The translations under genes and the position numbers were made by a program. A DNA stretch of 64,000 nt from Arenibacter sp. ARW7G5Y1 (GTDB lineage Bacteria; Bacteroidota; Bacteroidia; Flavobacteriales; Flavobacteriaceae). The DNA lies in NCBI RefSeq assembly GCF_003201775.1, contig NZ_QJJZ01000011.1, positions 62,001 to 126,000 of the forward strand, in the 5' to 3' direction. This document shows positions 26,824 through 35,126 of the stretch, in pieces. The stretch's first letter is position 1. Every line of letters starts with the position of its first letter. The notes below the pieces were generated by a model. It did no database searches, had not been told where the DNA came from, and saw nothing but the letters and a program-made list of their open reading frames with translations.

Positions 26824-27207
26824 TTAGGCGGAGCCCAATACCTGTTTTAAACTGGATACTTGGTTCTCCCATAGCATTTTAGATTCGTCCACTTCATCCT
26901 CATAGGCAAAATCTGTTATAAATAGGGAAACGTCCTTGGTTATTTCATCAACTATTATGCGCATTTCAAAAAAACTATCATCATCTTCCGCTACCCAGGT
27001 GAATTTTACAAATTCATCGCTTTTCCGCTTTAGTAATTTAGCTTGCTCTTCGGAACCATCCCAAATAAAATTGAACATTTCACCCCTGGAATTTACATTA
27101 TCTGCGAACCATTCGGAAAGTCCTGAGGGGGTAGATATATATTGATATAATAGTTGTGGTGAGGATTGAATTACAAATTCAACTTCAAATTTAATTTTAT
27201 CGCTCAT
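26824..27207 (-). CDS. START-like (SRPBCC/AHSA1-type) domain protein
   Basis: 127 residues forming a single helix-grip domain: IKFEVEFVIQSSPQLLYQYI, STPSGLSEWFADNVNSRGEM, WDGSEEQAKLLKRKSDEFVK and FLFITDFAYEDEVDES-like end segments. In Bacteroidota this form is annotated as START-like and sits near tRNA genes and aminotransferases. Ligand and role unknown. It is transcribed away from the tRNA-Met. Confidence 0.85.
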   Translation of the reverse strand: MSDKIKFEVEFVIQSSPQLLYQYISTPSGLSEWFADNVNSRGEMFNFIWDGSEEQAKLLKRKSDEFVKFTWVAEDDDSFFEMRIIVDEITKDVSLFITDFAYEDEVDESKMLWENQVSSLKQVLGSA

Positions 27208-27290
27208 TCTGAATAGTGTTTATGGCGGACAATATATATATTTATAAATGATTAAAAAATAAAACCGAGATAATATTTTTAGCAATCTAA

Positions 27291-27323
27291 TTTGGAAAGG
27301 ACAGAAAATTAACTTTATATTTG
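27291..27323 (+). promoter_or_regulatory. promoter of tRNA-Met
   Basis: TTTG at 27291-27294 and TATATTTG at 27316-27323 with a 21-base spacer, slightly longer than the usual 19. Transcription would begin about 12 bases before the mature tRNA end. Confidence 0.5.
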
Positions 27324-27342
27324 CACCCGTTAAAAACGGCAT

Positions 27343-27419
27343 GGCGAGGTAGCTCAGTTGGTTAGAGCGTCGGATTCATAACCCGGAGGTCGGGGGATCG
27401 TGCCCCCCTCTCGCTACCA
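27343..27419 (+). tRNA. tRNA-Met (CAT, elongator type)
   Basis: Cloverleaf can be folded by eye: acceptor GGCGAGG with TCTCGCT (G1-U72 and G7-U66 wobbles), D-stem GCTC/GAGC, anticodon loop TTCATAA, T-stem GGGGG/CCCCC, discriminator A and encoded CCA. Two oddities: an A31-C39 mismatch next to the anticodon loop, and a T-loop ATCGTGC instead of the usual TTCGAnn (A54/T58 reversed). A G-U pair at the end and the elongator-like acceptor stem argue against the initiator. The 3' end of such tRNAs is a common integration site for conjugative elements. Confidence 0.9.
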
Positions 27420-27431
27420 GTAAAATCAAGT

Positions 27432-27461
27432 AATCCAGGAGTTTAAGCTCCTGGATTTTTT
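27432..27461 (+). terminator. Rho-independent terminator after tRNA-Met
   Basis: Arms AATCCAGGAG (27432-27441) and CTCCTGGATT (27448-27457), loop TTTAAG, followed by further T residues. Confidence 0.85.
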
Positions 27462-27463
27462 GT

Positions 27464-27485
27464 TAGGTACAACATAGGTACAACA
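27464..27485. repeat. 11-bp tandem repeat next to tRNA 3' end
   Basis: TAGGTACAACA occurs twice back to back. Short direct repeats just past a tRNA 3' end are typical of recombinase-binding sites of integrated elements. No integrase gene is visible nearby, so the att-site reading is inferred. Confidence 0.45.
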
Positions 27486-28310
27486 TTTTAAAGTTTACTT
27501 TCAAAATATTGCTTTCACTTCAAAAAGACCTATCACCAATTGTTTGACTCTCATTTTTCTAATAGATTGGTATTACACCTAGTTTTATTTGTAGGATTAT
27601 GCCCAAAACCTATTTGGATGAGTCGATCAAAAAGAACCGTTTGCGCCGAATTATAATATGAATAGGAAACTAGATTCTTAAAATCGAGTCCTTTGTATTT
27701 AAATTAATTTCGATTTTTTAGCTGATGCTACCGGATTCAAAGCTGGACATATAGAAAATATTCTACACGTTCTAAACCGCTATACCTTGATTTTATTTCC
27801 TGATAAATCGGAATATTGTGGATAGGCAGACAAAACCATTTTGCTGGCCTCTAAATGCTTTAAAATAAGTTTCTGCTAGTTACTAGAATCTTATGTCTGG
27901 AAGAAAGTGATTACTTAGTGGATTTGTTTTTTAATTTCAAGCGCAGCTCCACTCTAAACAACAAACCTATTTGATAACTTTTGCCGAGTGAAAAACTGAA
28001 TATGTGTAAAAAAAGTTGACTGTTGACAGCCAATATCAAGCACAATAATCAGCAATGAGTTAAATTCTAAATGCAATGAATTTTATCTTACAAAAGATTA
28101 ACCTCAAAATTTATCTTTAAGGGCAAGATTTAAAACTATACAGTCTTATTGGATTCAAAACTTTTGGTCCGGTCCATAAATTATTTGGATTAAGTTTATT
28201 AGTGAAAGACTATCCGACAATCTGAATATTTCTTATATTAGTGTACTTACAATCCTACAATCCAATGTGTTATTTGTACAATAAGCGAAAAAAATTAATA
28301 GGTTGATTTT
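27486..28310. other. gene-free region after tRNA-Met
   Basis: About 820 bases with no credible gene. Short protein-like stretches occur (27600: ATG followed by PKTYLDESIKKNRLRRI then stop; 27721: ADATGFKAGHIENILHVLNR without a start, ending at a stop about 27820). They look like decayed gene pieces but none is recognised. AT-rich. It could be an eroded integration scar. Confidence 0.4.
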
Positions 28311-30092
28311 ATGTGGAAAAAGGTATTTAAAATTTTCGCAATACTTTATTTTCCTCTTTTAATATTTTCCTTGGTCCTATTCATCTATCAAAAAAACGTA
28401 CAAATAAAAAATTTCTCGTTGTTACAAGAGCGTGAAACAATTATGAAGAGAAAATCTTTTATAGATCTTTTTCAGGCACCCATACAAAATGCCAACTATT
28501 GGTCAAAACTGAAGTTTCCAAAAGACTTTGACCCGTTGAATACCCATAGGGCCTTCATGGAACCATACCTTGAAATTATTAAGGGAATTACCCATTACGA
28601 TCAGTTTCGATTTCTTGACTTAAATGGTAAAGAATTTTTTCGTGTGCAGCGGAAAGGAATCGATTCTTTAGAATTTGGTGAATTGCAGAACAAAAGTAGC
28701 CGCACTTATTTTAAAGAGGGGATTGGCCTTAAGTACGGGCAACTTTACCTATCTCAAATTAATTTGAACAGGGAAAATGGTAAAATTGAAAAACCATACA
28801 AACCTGTTATTCGGGCAGTGCAACCCATTTTTGATGGCAATAAAAAAAAGATAGGTGTTGTGGTCATCAATTATAAAATGGATCGAATTCTTAACCAACT
28901 AAGAACCAACATAGTTGATAATAATTTCTATCTACTGGATGATAACTTGAATATAATTACCTCCAATACCTATATAAACCAAATTCCATTTGAAATATCG
29001 GATTCAGTAGTTCCTCTGAACCAAAAATATGGTCTTTCCGGCCAGTTATTTAAAAAGGATACCACCTTTTTGAGCAATGATCATATATGGTCTGTTCAAA
29101 CGTTAAGTCTGAATGAGGTGTTGGATTTTGGTTCTGATACACAATTAGAAATAGTTGCTCCTTACAATTGGAAAGTTGTTCAAGAATTACCTCCAAAATT
29201 TTTACTCGCCAATTTAAAGTTCCTTTATTTTGGTATCGGTATTTTCAATTTTATAACTATTACTATGCTATTGACCATAGCTTACTTTTTTGTAAATAGC
29301 AGACGACAAAGAGAAAAGTATGTCAATGAATTGGAAACAAAGAATGCGCTGCTCTACAAAAAAAGAAATCTATTGGACAAACACAACGAGCAAATTTCCA
29401 ATATAAATAGTCGATTAACGATCAGAAACAAGCAATTAAGTGAATTTAATTATTTGGTTTCGCATAACCTTAAAGCTCCCGTAACAAGTATGTCATTGAT
29501 TGTATCAATGATCAACAAAGAACAGGACCCCCAAAAAAAAATAAATGAACTTCTTCCAAAACTAAGTCAAATTGCCGAAAGTATTACGGAACTCACCAAA
29601 GATATGGGTGAGTATGTATCCATTATAGATGATAGAAAGGTTAAGGTCGAGGAAGTTGATATTTTAACTTTGATAAATGAGGTCAAAAAGGATTTCTCCA
29701 AAACGCTATTGGATTCAAATGATTTTAAAATATCGCTCATTTTATCAGCTTGGCAGGATGTACACTTCTCAAGATTTTACTTAAAGAGCATAATAAATAA
29801 CCTTATATCCAACGCCATAGAATATCGGCGGGATGGGGTATCATCCTATATCCATTTTGAAACTTTTATTGAAAATGATAAAAAAGTGCTCGTGATAAAG
29901 GACAATGGTATAGGAATCAATCTAAATAGACATGGTGAGAATGTATTTAAGCTGTATAAAAGATTTCATAGAAATATTTCAGGTAAAGGTATTGGTCTTT
30001 TTTTAGTTAAATCCCAATTAGAAGCTCTAGATGCAACTATAACTATTGAAAGTAAAGAGAATATAGGTACTACCTTTAAAATATATTTTTAG
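28311..30092 (+). CDS. sensor histidine kinase with extracytoplasmic Cache-like domain
   Basis: 593 residues. Membrane helix 1 at about 9-27, a periplasmic sensor region of about 275 residues with dCache-like features (YDQFRFLDLNGKEFFRVQRK, VRAVQPIFDGNKKKIGVVVI), helix 2 at about 303-328, and a coiled coil to 375. The dimerisation/phosphoacceptor helix follows (EFNYLVSHNLKAP, His385). The ATPase domain shows INNLISNAIEYRR, IKDNGIGINL and GKGIGLFLVKSQ. It should phosphorylate a response regulator, and two separate receiver genes lie within 2.5 kb. The signal is unknown. It may be chromosomal or element cargo. Confidence 0.9.
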   Translation: MWKKVFKIFAILYFPLLIFSLVLFIYQKNVQIKNFSLLQERETIMKRKSFIDLFQAPIQNANYWSKLKFPKDFDPLNTHRAFMEPYLEIIKGITHYDQFRFLDLNGKEFFRVQRKGIDSLEFGELQNKSSRTYFKEGIGLKYGQLYLSQINLNRENGKIEKPYKPVIRAVQPIFDGNKKKIGVVVINYKMDRILNQLRTNIVDNNFYLLDDNLNIITSNTYINQIPFEISDSVVPLNQKYGLSGQLFKKDTTFLSNDHIWSVQTLSLNEVLDFGSDTQLEIVAPYNWKVVQELPPKFLLANLKFLYFGIGIFNFITITMLLTIAYFFVNSRRQREKYVNELETKNALLYKKRNLLDKHNEQISNINSRLTIRNKQLSEFNYLVSHNLKAPVTSMSLIVSMINKEQDPQKKINELLPKLSQIAESITELTKDMGEYVSIIDDRKVKVEEVDILTLINEVKKDFSKTLLDSNDFKISLILSAWQDVHFSRFYLKSIINNLISNAIEYRRDGVSSYIHFETFIENDKKVLVIKDNGIGINLNRHGENVFKLYKRFHRNISGKGIGLFLVKSQLEALDATITIESKENIGTTFKIYF

Positions 30093-30101
30093 TTTTTATA
30101 A

Positions 30102-30131
30102 AAAAATCCTTCCGAAAAGCGACGGAAGGAT
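30102..30131 (-). terminator. terminator of the small minus-strand gene
   Basis: ATCCTTCCG / CGGAAGGAT (9 bp, 8-base loop). The T-run is on the minus-strand side, so it ends transcription of the 55-residue gene at 30165-30332. The plus-strand kinase gene ends just before it. Confidence 0.75.
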
Positions 30132-30164
30132 CAAATCTTCTAATTCTTAATTCTATTAAATCCT

Positions 30165-30332
30165 TCAAAAAGAGAATCCAGTAATTAATCTGTACCCAAA
30201 TGCATATAGGACTACTATAAACATAGCAAAACTGAACCATGAAAAAGCTTTGAAATAGCTTTTTACCAGCCAACTTCCCAGCTGCTTAAATCCATTGAGA
30301 TATATTTCTTTAAAAAGTAAAATTGTTTCCAT
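30165..30332 (-). CDS. 55-residue membrane protein, DUF6747-like
   Basis: ATG at 30330-30332, TGA at 30165-30167, with its own terminator 34 bases downstream, which strongly supports a real gene. The protein reads METILLFKEIYLNGFKQLGS, then WLVKSYFKAFSWFS, and one membrane helix (FAMFIVVLYAFGYRLIT). The short amphipathic N-terminal part followed by a single helix, and this wording, match my recollection of the small flavobacterial DUF6747 family; that assignment is from memory. Function unknown. Confidence 0.6.
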   Translation of the reverse strand: METILLFKEIYLNGFKQLGSWLVKSYFKAFSWFSFAMFIVVLYAFGYRLITGFSF

Positions 30333-30613
30333 ACCAAATTGTTTAGGGGTTTGGATGCAAAGGTATCGCAGTAATTTACCTTGAACTTTCTTTTTCTACA
30401 AGATGTCAATAAATACGGTTTAATGAAGAAAAATAAATATTCATCAAGAATTATGGCACTTCAACGAATTCATATCTGCATTTTATGCATTTTCAGGGAA
30501 GCCTATGAAATTACAATAAACTTTGGATGAAATGAATTGAAAGAACACTGCTATGCAAGAGCATAACGATCTTGCAATTCTCAAATGTACAGTTTTGAAA
30601 AACGATTCGTTTA

Positions 30614-31006
30614 TTACTTTTTTGAATGAAGAATCTTTTCCATAATGCTTTTGGAAAGTGGTTTGTCAAAATGCCCTTTTATCATGGGGTGCTCCTTAGC
30701 CCTTGTCCGGTCTTTCGAATTTGAAAAGGCGGATAGAATATAGATGTCCGTTTTTTGTAAAACATTGCTGCCAATCTTTATTGTATCAAGAAATTCCCAA
30801 CCGTCCATGCCGTTCATGACCAAATCTAGAAATATTAAATCCGGCACATCCTCTTTATTAATTACAGGATGGGCAAACATGTTCAAAACTTCTTCCGCAG
30901 TATCACAAACTATAGTCCTGCAATTAGAAATTGATTGTTCTATGCAATATCTTGACGCGAATTGCGACACTAAGTCGTCATCTATAATGCAAACTTTCAA
31001 TTCCAT
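30614..31006 (-). CDS. stand-alone response-regulator receiver domain
   Basis: 130 residues, one CheY-like domain and no output domain. The acidic pair is CIIDDD (8-10), the phosphoacceptor is Asp61 in LIFLDLVMNGMDGWEFL, followed by IYILSAFSNSKDRTRAKEHP with Ser and the conserved Lys in GHFDKPLSKSI. It probably acts in a phosphorelay or by protein contact with the hybrid system next door. It is transcribed opposite to the kinase and on the far side of the DUF6747-like gene, so pairing with that kinase is likely but unproven. Confidence 0.9.
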   Translation of the reverse strand: MELKVCIIDDDLVSQFASRYCIEQSISNCRTIVCDTAEEVLNMFAHPVINKEDVPDLIFLDLVMNGMDGWEFLDTIKIGSNVLQKTDIYILSAFSNSKDRTRAKEHPMIKGHFDKPLSKSIMEKILHSKK

Positions 31007-31722
31007 TTTTGAGAAATTTAATAGTTGTAAATATGAGAAAGAATTATCAATTAATTATATAATCTAACTGGTAAACGTTCAAAAGGTCCATATTCTCGCT
31101 GTAACAAGAAAGCTTCATAAATGAGGTGCGTCTAACAGAACTTTGTTCTTTTTATTCTTTATCCGGTGTTTTAGTCATCCATTTTTAACAACCTTTAAAT
31201 ACCTAGTTCGGTGTAATTGCTACTTGATTTATAATAGTTACAAAACGAACGTAATTATCTGGAAATTACCAGTCTATTCAATTTCCTTCCCCGCTCGTCC
31301 ACTATTACCATTAAGATGGTTACAAATTCAAAGTTGGAATGTGAAAATAGGTTATTTCTGACATCTACGGTATTTGAAAATTGCAGTTCCATTCTACTAT
31401 TTTTCAAATAGAATAGCAAAAATGTTCAAGATTTTTAAAATCTAATAATAAAAATAGTTAACAGGGAAAAAGCATATTCAAAGAAATCAATATGTTCTTA
31501 ACAAGTCACCTCTCCAATAAGAGGTTATGGATTACAATTGAAGAACAGTCACAAATTTAGGTTATGAAGGGCATTAATTAATCATAAATGGACTCGACCA
31601 AACTCCTAAACAATCACTACCTGCATCTACGCAACATTTTAGGTGCCGTTCACATCATTTTGACAGGCTGAAATGGCTATTTAAGTAAATTGGCCGTGAT
31701 TTAAACCCCGAATATACCTATC
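31007..31722. other. 716-bp intergenic region between two regulator genes
   Basis: Divergent regulator genes flank it. No credible coding frame: the longest forward frame (31143-31361) has low-complexity, Phe/Leu/Tyr-rich composition. No exact TTG-N19-TAnnTTTG promoter found. AT-rich throughout. Confidence 0.4.
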
Positions 31723-32415
31723 ATGAAATTAAGATGTATAATTGTAGACGATTCCTCTATGCAGCGAATCGCCGTAGCAAGATTAGTGAACAATCATCCA
31801 AACCTGGCTATGGTAGCCGAGTTCAGCAATGCCATTGAAGCAAAAAGCGGTATCAAAAATAATGACATCGACCTTATTTTCCTAGATGTAGAAATGCCGA
31901 TCATCAGTGGTTTCGATCTTTTGGAATCGTTGGACAACCCTCCACAGGTAATTTTGATTACAGGCAATCCTGACTATGCCCTTAAGGCTTTTGATTATGA
32001 CATTACGGATTACCTATACAAACCTATATCTTTATCCCGTTTTGATGCCTCTGTAAAAAGAGCTGTGGCCAAATACGAGCAGATTCATAAGTCAAATGAG
32101 GAAGAAGAATATATCTTCGTGAAAAGTAACCTAAAAAAACGCAAGGTAGTACTAAACGATATTAAATGGATCGAAGCTCTTGGTGATTATGTTAAATTGG
32201 TGACCAATGAAGGTAATATCGTTATACTTTCTACTATGAAATCTTTTGAAACACAGTTGCCAGGGGATAAATTCCTAAGGATACACAAATCCTATATCGT
32301 GAATTTGGAAAAAATTGAAAAATTTAACAGTAAAATTGTTCAAGTAGCTGGAACACAGGTACCATTGAGCCGAAACAAAAAAACCGAATTGGCTGATGCA
32401 CTTTATAATGTTTAA
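31723..32415 (+). CDS. LytTR-family response regulator
   Basis: 230 residues. Receiver domain at 1-120 (IIVDDSSMQRIAVARL, phosphoacceptor Asp55 in LIFLDVEMPIISGFDLL, Lys in DYLYKPISLSRF). LytTR DNA-binding domain at about 130-228 (IKWIEALGDYVKLVTNEGNI, FLRIHKSYIVNLEKIEKFNS, VPLSRNKKTEL). LytTR regulators bind short direct repeats in promoters. It could be the output partner of the kinase at 28.3-30.1 kb, although no gene for a LytS-type histidine kinase adjoins it. Confidence 0.93.
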   Translation: MKLRCIIVDDSSMQRIAVARLVNNHPNLAMVAEFSNAIEAKSGIKNNDIDLIFLDVEMPIISGFDLLESLDNPPQVILITGNPDYALKAFDYDITDYLYKPISLSRFDASVKRAVAKYEQIHKSNEEEEYIFVKSNLKKRKVVLNDIKWIEALGDYVKLVTNEGNIVILSTMKSFETQLPGDKFLRIHKSYIVNLEKIEKFNSKIVQVAGTQVPLSRNKKTELADALYNV

Positions 32416-32878
32416 AGATTATTAAAGGTATTTAGATTCCCAACACGATAGCTTTAAGAAGCTCTCGTGTTCATGTTATAGATATTTATGAAAATACTTA
32501 TTATAGAGATAAAATCTAATAATTAGGTTAAGCCATAATCAAAATTAGTTATTTTATATTTTTGGATCGAGCTCCTGATGCTGGCAACAGTCAACATAGA
32601 TATCCTATTTAAATTATAAACAGTGGTATAACCATGATATATAAAATCACTTTTGGCATACATCAATCCCTTTGCCACTCCTTTGAAAATTGCTTAGAAG
32701 CTATCCAGTCGTTTTTCCCCTATCTACAAAAAAACCAGTTGGGCACTAGGTAATATCTGATTCTAACATCTGTTATTTTATATTTAATAAAATAAGATTT
32801 TAGGAGTAGACCCCTTAATACTTTTTTTTAGGGGTATAACTATACTTAAATTTAGAATATTGAATCCACCACTTTCTT
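32416..32878. other. 463-bp gap, possible left edge of the conjugative element
   Basis: Contains a 39-codon frame (32634-32753, MIYKITFGIHQSLCHSFENC...) of doubtful status and an inverted ACCCCT/AGGGGT pair (32810-32815, 32830-32835). No transposase, integrase or tRNA. Gene content changes from two-component regulators to conjugation functions here. Confidence 0.35.
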
Positions 32879-33718
32879 TTACTCCACTCCATCTTTGATG
32901 GTGTTTGATTCAATTAAATGGCTATAAATATTCTTCTTTAGATTGAATGAAAGTATTGGATCTATTTTGTTCCCATTCTTCAGTATCTCATAGTGTAGAT
33001 GGTATCCTGTGGAACTTCCTGTGCTACCCACCGCGCCAATCATTTCGTGCTGTTTTACTGTTTGCCCCTTTCGGACAAGCACCTTGTTCAGGTGTCCATA
33101 CAATGTTTCAAAACCAAAGCGATGTTTAATGATAATATGTGTACCATAGCCTTTTTTGGAATATAGGATATTCAGGATAGTACCTGATGCCGATGAATAA
33201 ACATATTTTCCACGCGCGGTGGCCAAATCGATTCCATAATGTTTCTTCTCTTTATCTGAAATTGGATGGACACGAATGCCATAGTTACTTGAAATGGAAT
33301 AATTGCCTTTCTCCAAAGGGACAGCAGAAGGAAACTGCTCTAATAACTTCGGTCGGAACTGAAGGTATGTCTCCAATGAGCTTATATAAGAGTAATCGGG
33401 TATTTGGTATAGAAAACCAACTATTTTTTCTTCGATGGTCAGTAACAATTGATCACGCTCCCTTTCTATAAGGTCCACATCCGCAGAGCTTGATACCAGA
33501 TTCATTTTAAGGCGTTCCTCATAAAGCTCCATTGTGATTGTGTTGTCCTTAAGTCGTTGTGCTGTATTATAAGGACAGTGCCATATTATAAAGAACAGGC
33601 ACATAATGATTAAAAAAAGAAAATAGGCGAATTCTTTTTTTCCAAAGGTTTTAGCTGACTTTGGTTTGGTGACACCCACTTTTTTCCTCCAAAAAATTGT
33701 AGATTCAAAAAAAATCAT
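32879..33718 (-). CDS. M23-family metallopeptidase with membrane anchor
   Basis: 279 residues from the ATG at 33716-33718. An upstream in-frame start (33787) would lie before the promoter found at 33736-33766 and overlap the divergent gene, so it is rejected. One membrane helix (about 33-50, YFLFLIIMCLFFIIWH), a coiled-coil linker (about 55-100), then a LytM/M23 domain: YGIRVHPISDKEKKHYGID (His and Asp zinc ligands), IIIKHRFGFETLYGHLNKV, GSTGSSTGYHLHYEIL (HxH). Enzymes of this type cut peptidoglycan peptides; in a conjugative element it may open the wall for the transfer channel. Confidence 0.9.
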   Translation of the reverse strand: MIFFESTIFWRKKVGVTKPKSAKTFGKKEFAYFLFLIIMCLFFIIWHCPYNTAQRLKDNTITMELYEERLKMNLVSSSADVDLIERERDQLLLTIEEKIVGFLYQIPDYSYISSLETYLQFRPKLLEQFPSAVPLEKGNYSISSNYGIRVHPISDKEKKHYGIDLATARGKYVYSSASGTILNILYSKKGYGTHIIIKHRFGFETLYGHLNKVLVRKGQTVKQHEMIGAVGSTGSSTGYHLHYEILKNGNKIDPILSFNLKKNIYSHLIESNTIKDGVE

Positions 33719-33725
33719 ATATTTG
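33697..33725 (+). promoter_or_regulatory. plus-strand promoter for the primase-like gene
   Basis: TTG at 33697-33699, 18-base spacer, TATATTTG at 33718-33725. Start of transcription near 33732, about 48 bases before the ATG at 33780. Confidence 0.55.
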
Positions 33726-33735
33726 TATTTATAAA

Positions 33736-33766
33736 CAAAATTACTATTTACATACAAATAAACAAA
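33736..33766 (-). promoter_or_regulatory. minus-strand promoter for the M23 peptidase
   Basis: On the minus strand TTTG, exactly 19 bases, then TAATTTTG: full match to the Bacteroidota consensus. It overlaps in space with the divergent promoter, so one regulator could control both. Confidence 0.65.
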
Positions 33767-33779
33767 TTTTCGGAATAAG

Positions 33780-35003
33780 ATGAACAACTGGCTTATAGAA
33801 GACCACCTAATACACCTTCCAAATCTCTTTGAACATTTGGGGTACCGAGTTGTGCAATCCGAAAATACCCACCTTATACTTAAGAACGGTGGTGAGCACT
33901 ATGTGATCATAAATACCGAAAAAGGATATTTTTATTATAAGGTGCAACGGCCACAGGAAAAACTATCCGCCTCCGACCTAATTACTGAGCATGTATCAAA
34001 AGTTGAAGGAATCGGCAAGGAACTGATATGGGATAAGGTAGATAGCCTATATAACAAAGTATTGGAAACCATAACCCTTCTAATATCCAATAACCCGGAA
34101 TCCACTCTAAAAATAGTACCAAAGGATTATAATCACTTTCTATCTTACAGGTCACCACTCCAAGATACTACCAAAGACCTATATCATGGTGTGGAAAGCT
34201 CTATTCCCTTTTCGGGGCGTGTTTTCCAAAATCATGAAGGTGGTCCGCTATTTCCATTGTTCAATCTGCAGAACGAGGTCTGCGGATATTTCCTAGATAC
34301 GGACAAAGAAGTAGTTCCTTATAAAGAGTCAGCTATAAAACACTCCCTTTGGTACTCCAATATTCCAAAGAGAATAGAGGGCCTTTTTCTTTTTAAAGAT
34401 CCTAAGGAAGCTTTGGCATTCCATAAAAAATTCCAATTAAAAAATGTAGTATACATGGCATTGGGAGCGATAAATTCCCAGACGACCGATATACTTTTCC
34501 AGATACAAAGGCTAACGAAAGTGGACAAACTCTTTTTAAGCTTCACGGGAAATAAAAAAATAGAGGGCTATTTGCGGGATCTCCATTTTATATCATATAC
34601 AAAGGATTCCGATTTTAATTTGACCTTGACCGATAGGGATATGCTATTACGCTTCCCCATGGGAAAGGAAAAATCCTTCTCCCGCTTTTACGACCATACC
34701 AGACGCTTTAACCAAGACTTAGCCCAAAGCTTTTTGAATTTCAACAAAATCATAGACCAAAACAGGCTGAACAAATACAGTATTCTGGTTTCCAAGGATA
34801 ATGAAGACATTAAAGTCCGATTACCCATTGAATCCAACGCCATTAAATTATTGGTCTGGTCGTATTACAAAAACTATCTGAACAAGACAATAGATATTCT
34901 AAAGCCAAAGTCTGACAATTGGTATACTGAATGGGAAAATTCTCAAAATCAAGTTAATGAAAGGAAGGAGGTACAATTGAAAGAATATAGGATTGCCCTA
35001 TAA
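33780..35003 (+). CDS. degenerate primase/Toprim-like conjugation protein
   Basis: 407 residues. The N-terminal part (LPNLFEHLGYRVVQSENTHL) and overall plan parallel the Toprim-bearing protein at 36037-37593: short N-terminal domain, central segment with GGPLFPLFNLQNEVCGYFLD, and a Toprim-like core (PKRIEGLFLFKDPKEALAFH to VDKLFLSFTGNKKIEG). In the core the catalytic Glu is replaced (LFLFKDPKEAL) and the D-x-D is absent (SFTGNKK), so it should be non-catalytic. I infer a structural or regulatory relative of the second protein. A weak terminator (35011-35033) follows. Confidence 0.55.
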   Translation: MNNWLIEDHLIHLPNLFEHLGYRVVQSENTHLILKNGGEHYVIINTEKGYFYYKVQRPQEKLSASDLITEHVSKVEGIGKELIWDKVDSLYNKVLETITLLISNNPESTLKIVPKDYNHFLSYRSPLQDTTKDLYHGVESSIPFSGRVFQNHEGGPLFPLFNLQNEVCGYFLDTDKEVVPYKESAIKHSLWYSNIPKRIEGLFLFKDPKEALAFHKKFQLKNVVYMALGAINSQTTDILFQIQRLTKVDKLFLSFTGNKKIEGYLRDLHFISYTKDSDFNLTLTDRDMLLRFPMGKEKSFSRFYDHTRRFNQDLAQSFLNFNKIIDQNRLNKYSILVSKDNEDIKVRLPIESNAIKLLVWSYYKNYLNKTIDILKPKSDNWYTEWENSQNQVNERKEVQLKEYRIAL

Positions 35004-35010
35004 AATGGAA

Positions 35011-35033
35011 AAAGGGCGCTCCCGCCCTCTTTC
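35011..35033 (+). terminator. weak terminator after primase-like gene
   Basis: GGGCG/CGCCC stem with a 4-base loop, flanked by AAA and TCTTT. Short stem and interrupted T-run make it only moderate. Confidence 0.5.
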
Positions 35034-35035
35034 CT

Positions 35036-35107
35036 TCAAATTCCGTAACTCACAAATCACTCCTGATTCGAAAGTCATTCAAAAGTAACAAATTCAAATT
35101 CCGTAAC
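35036..35107 (+). repeat. direct repeat in the leader of the DUF3945-like gene
   Basis: TCAAATTCCGTAAC occurs at 35036-35049 and 35094-35107, 58 bases apart, and each is followed by AAATCACTC within 10 bases. The second copy lies 20 bases before the ATG at 35127. It may be a regulatory duplication or a recombination trace. Confidence 0.6.
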
Positions 35108-35126
35108 AATTAAAAATCACTCAAAA

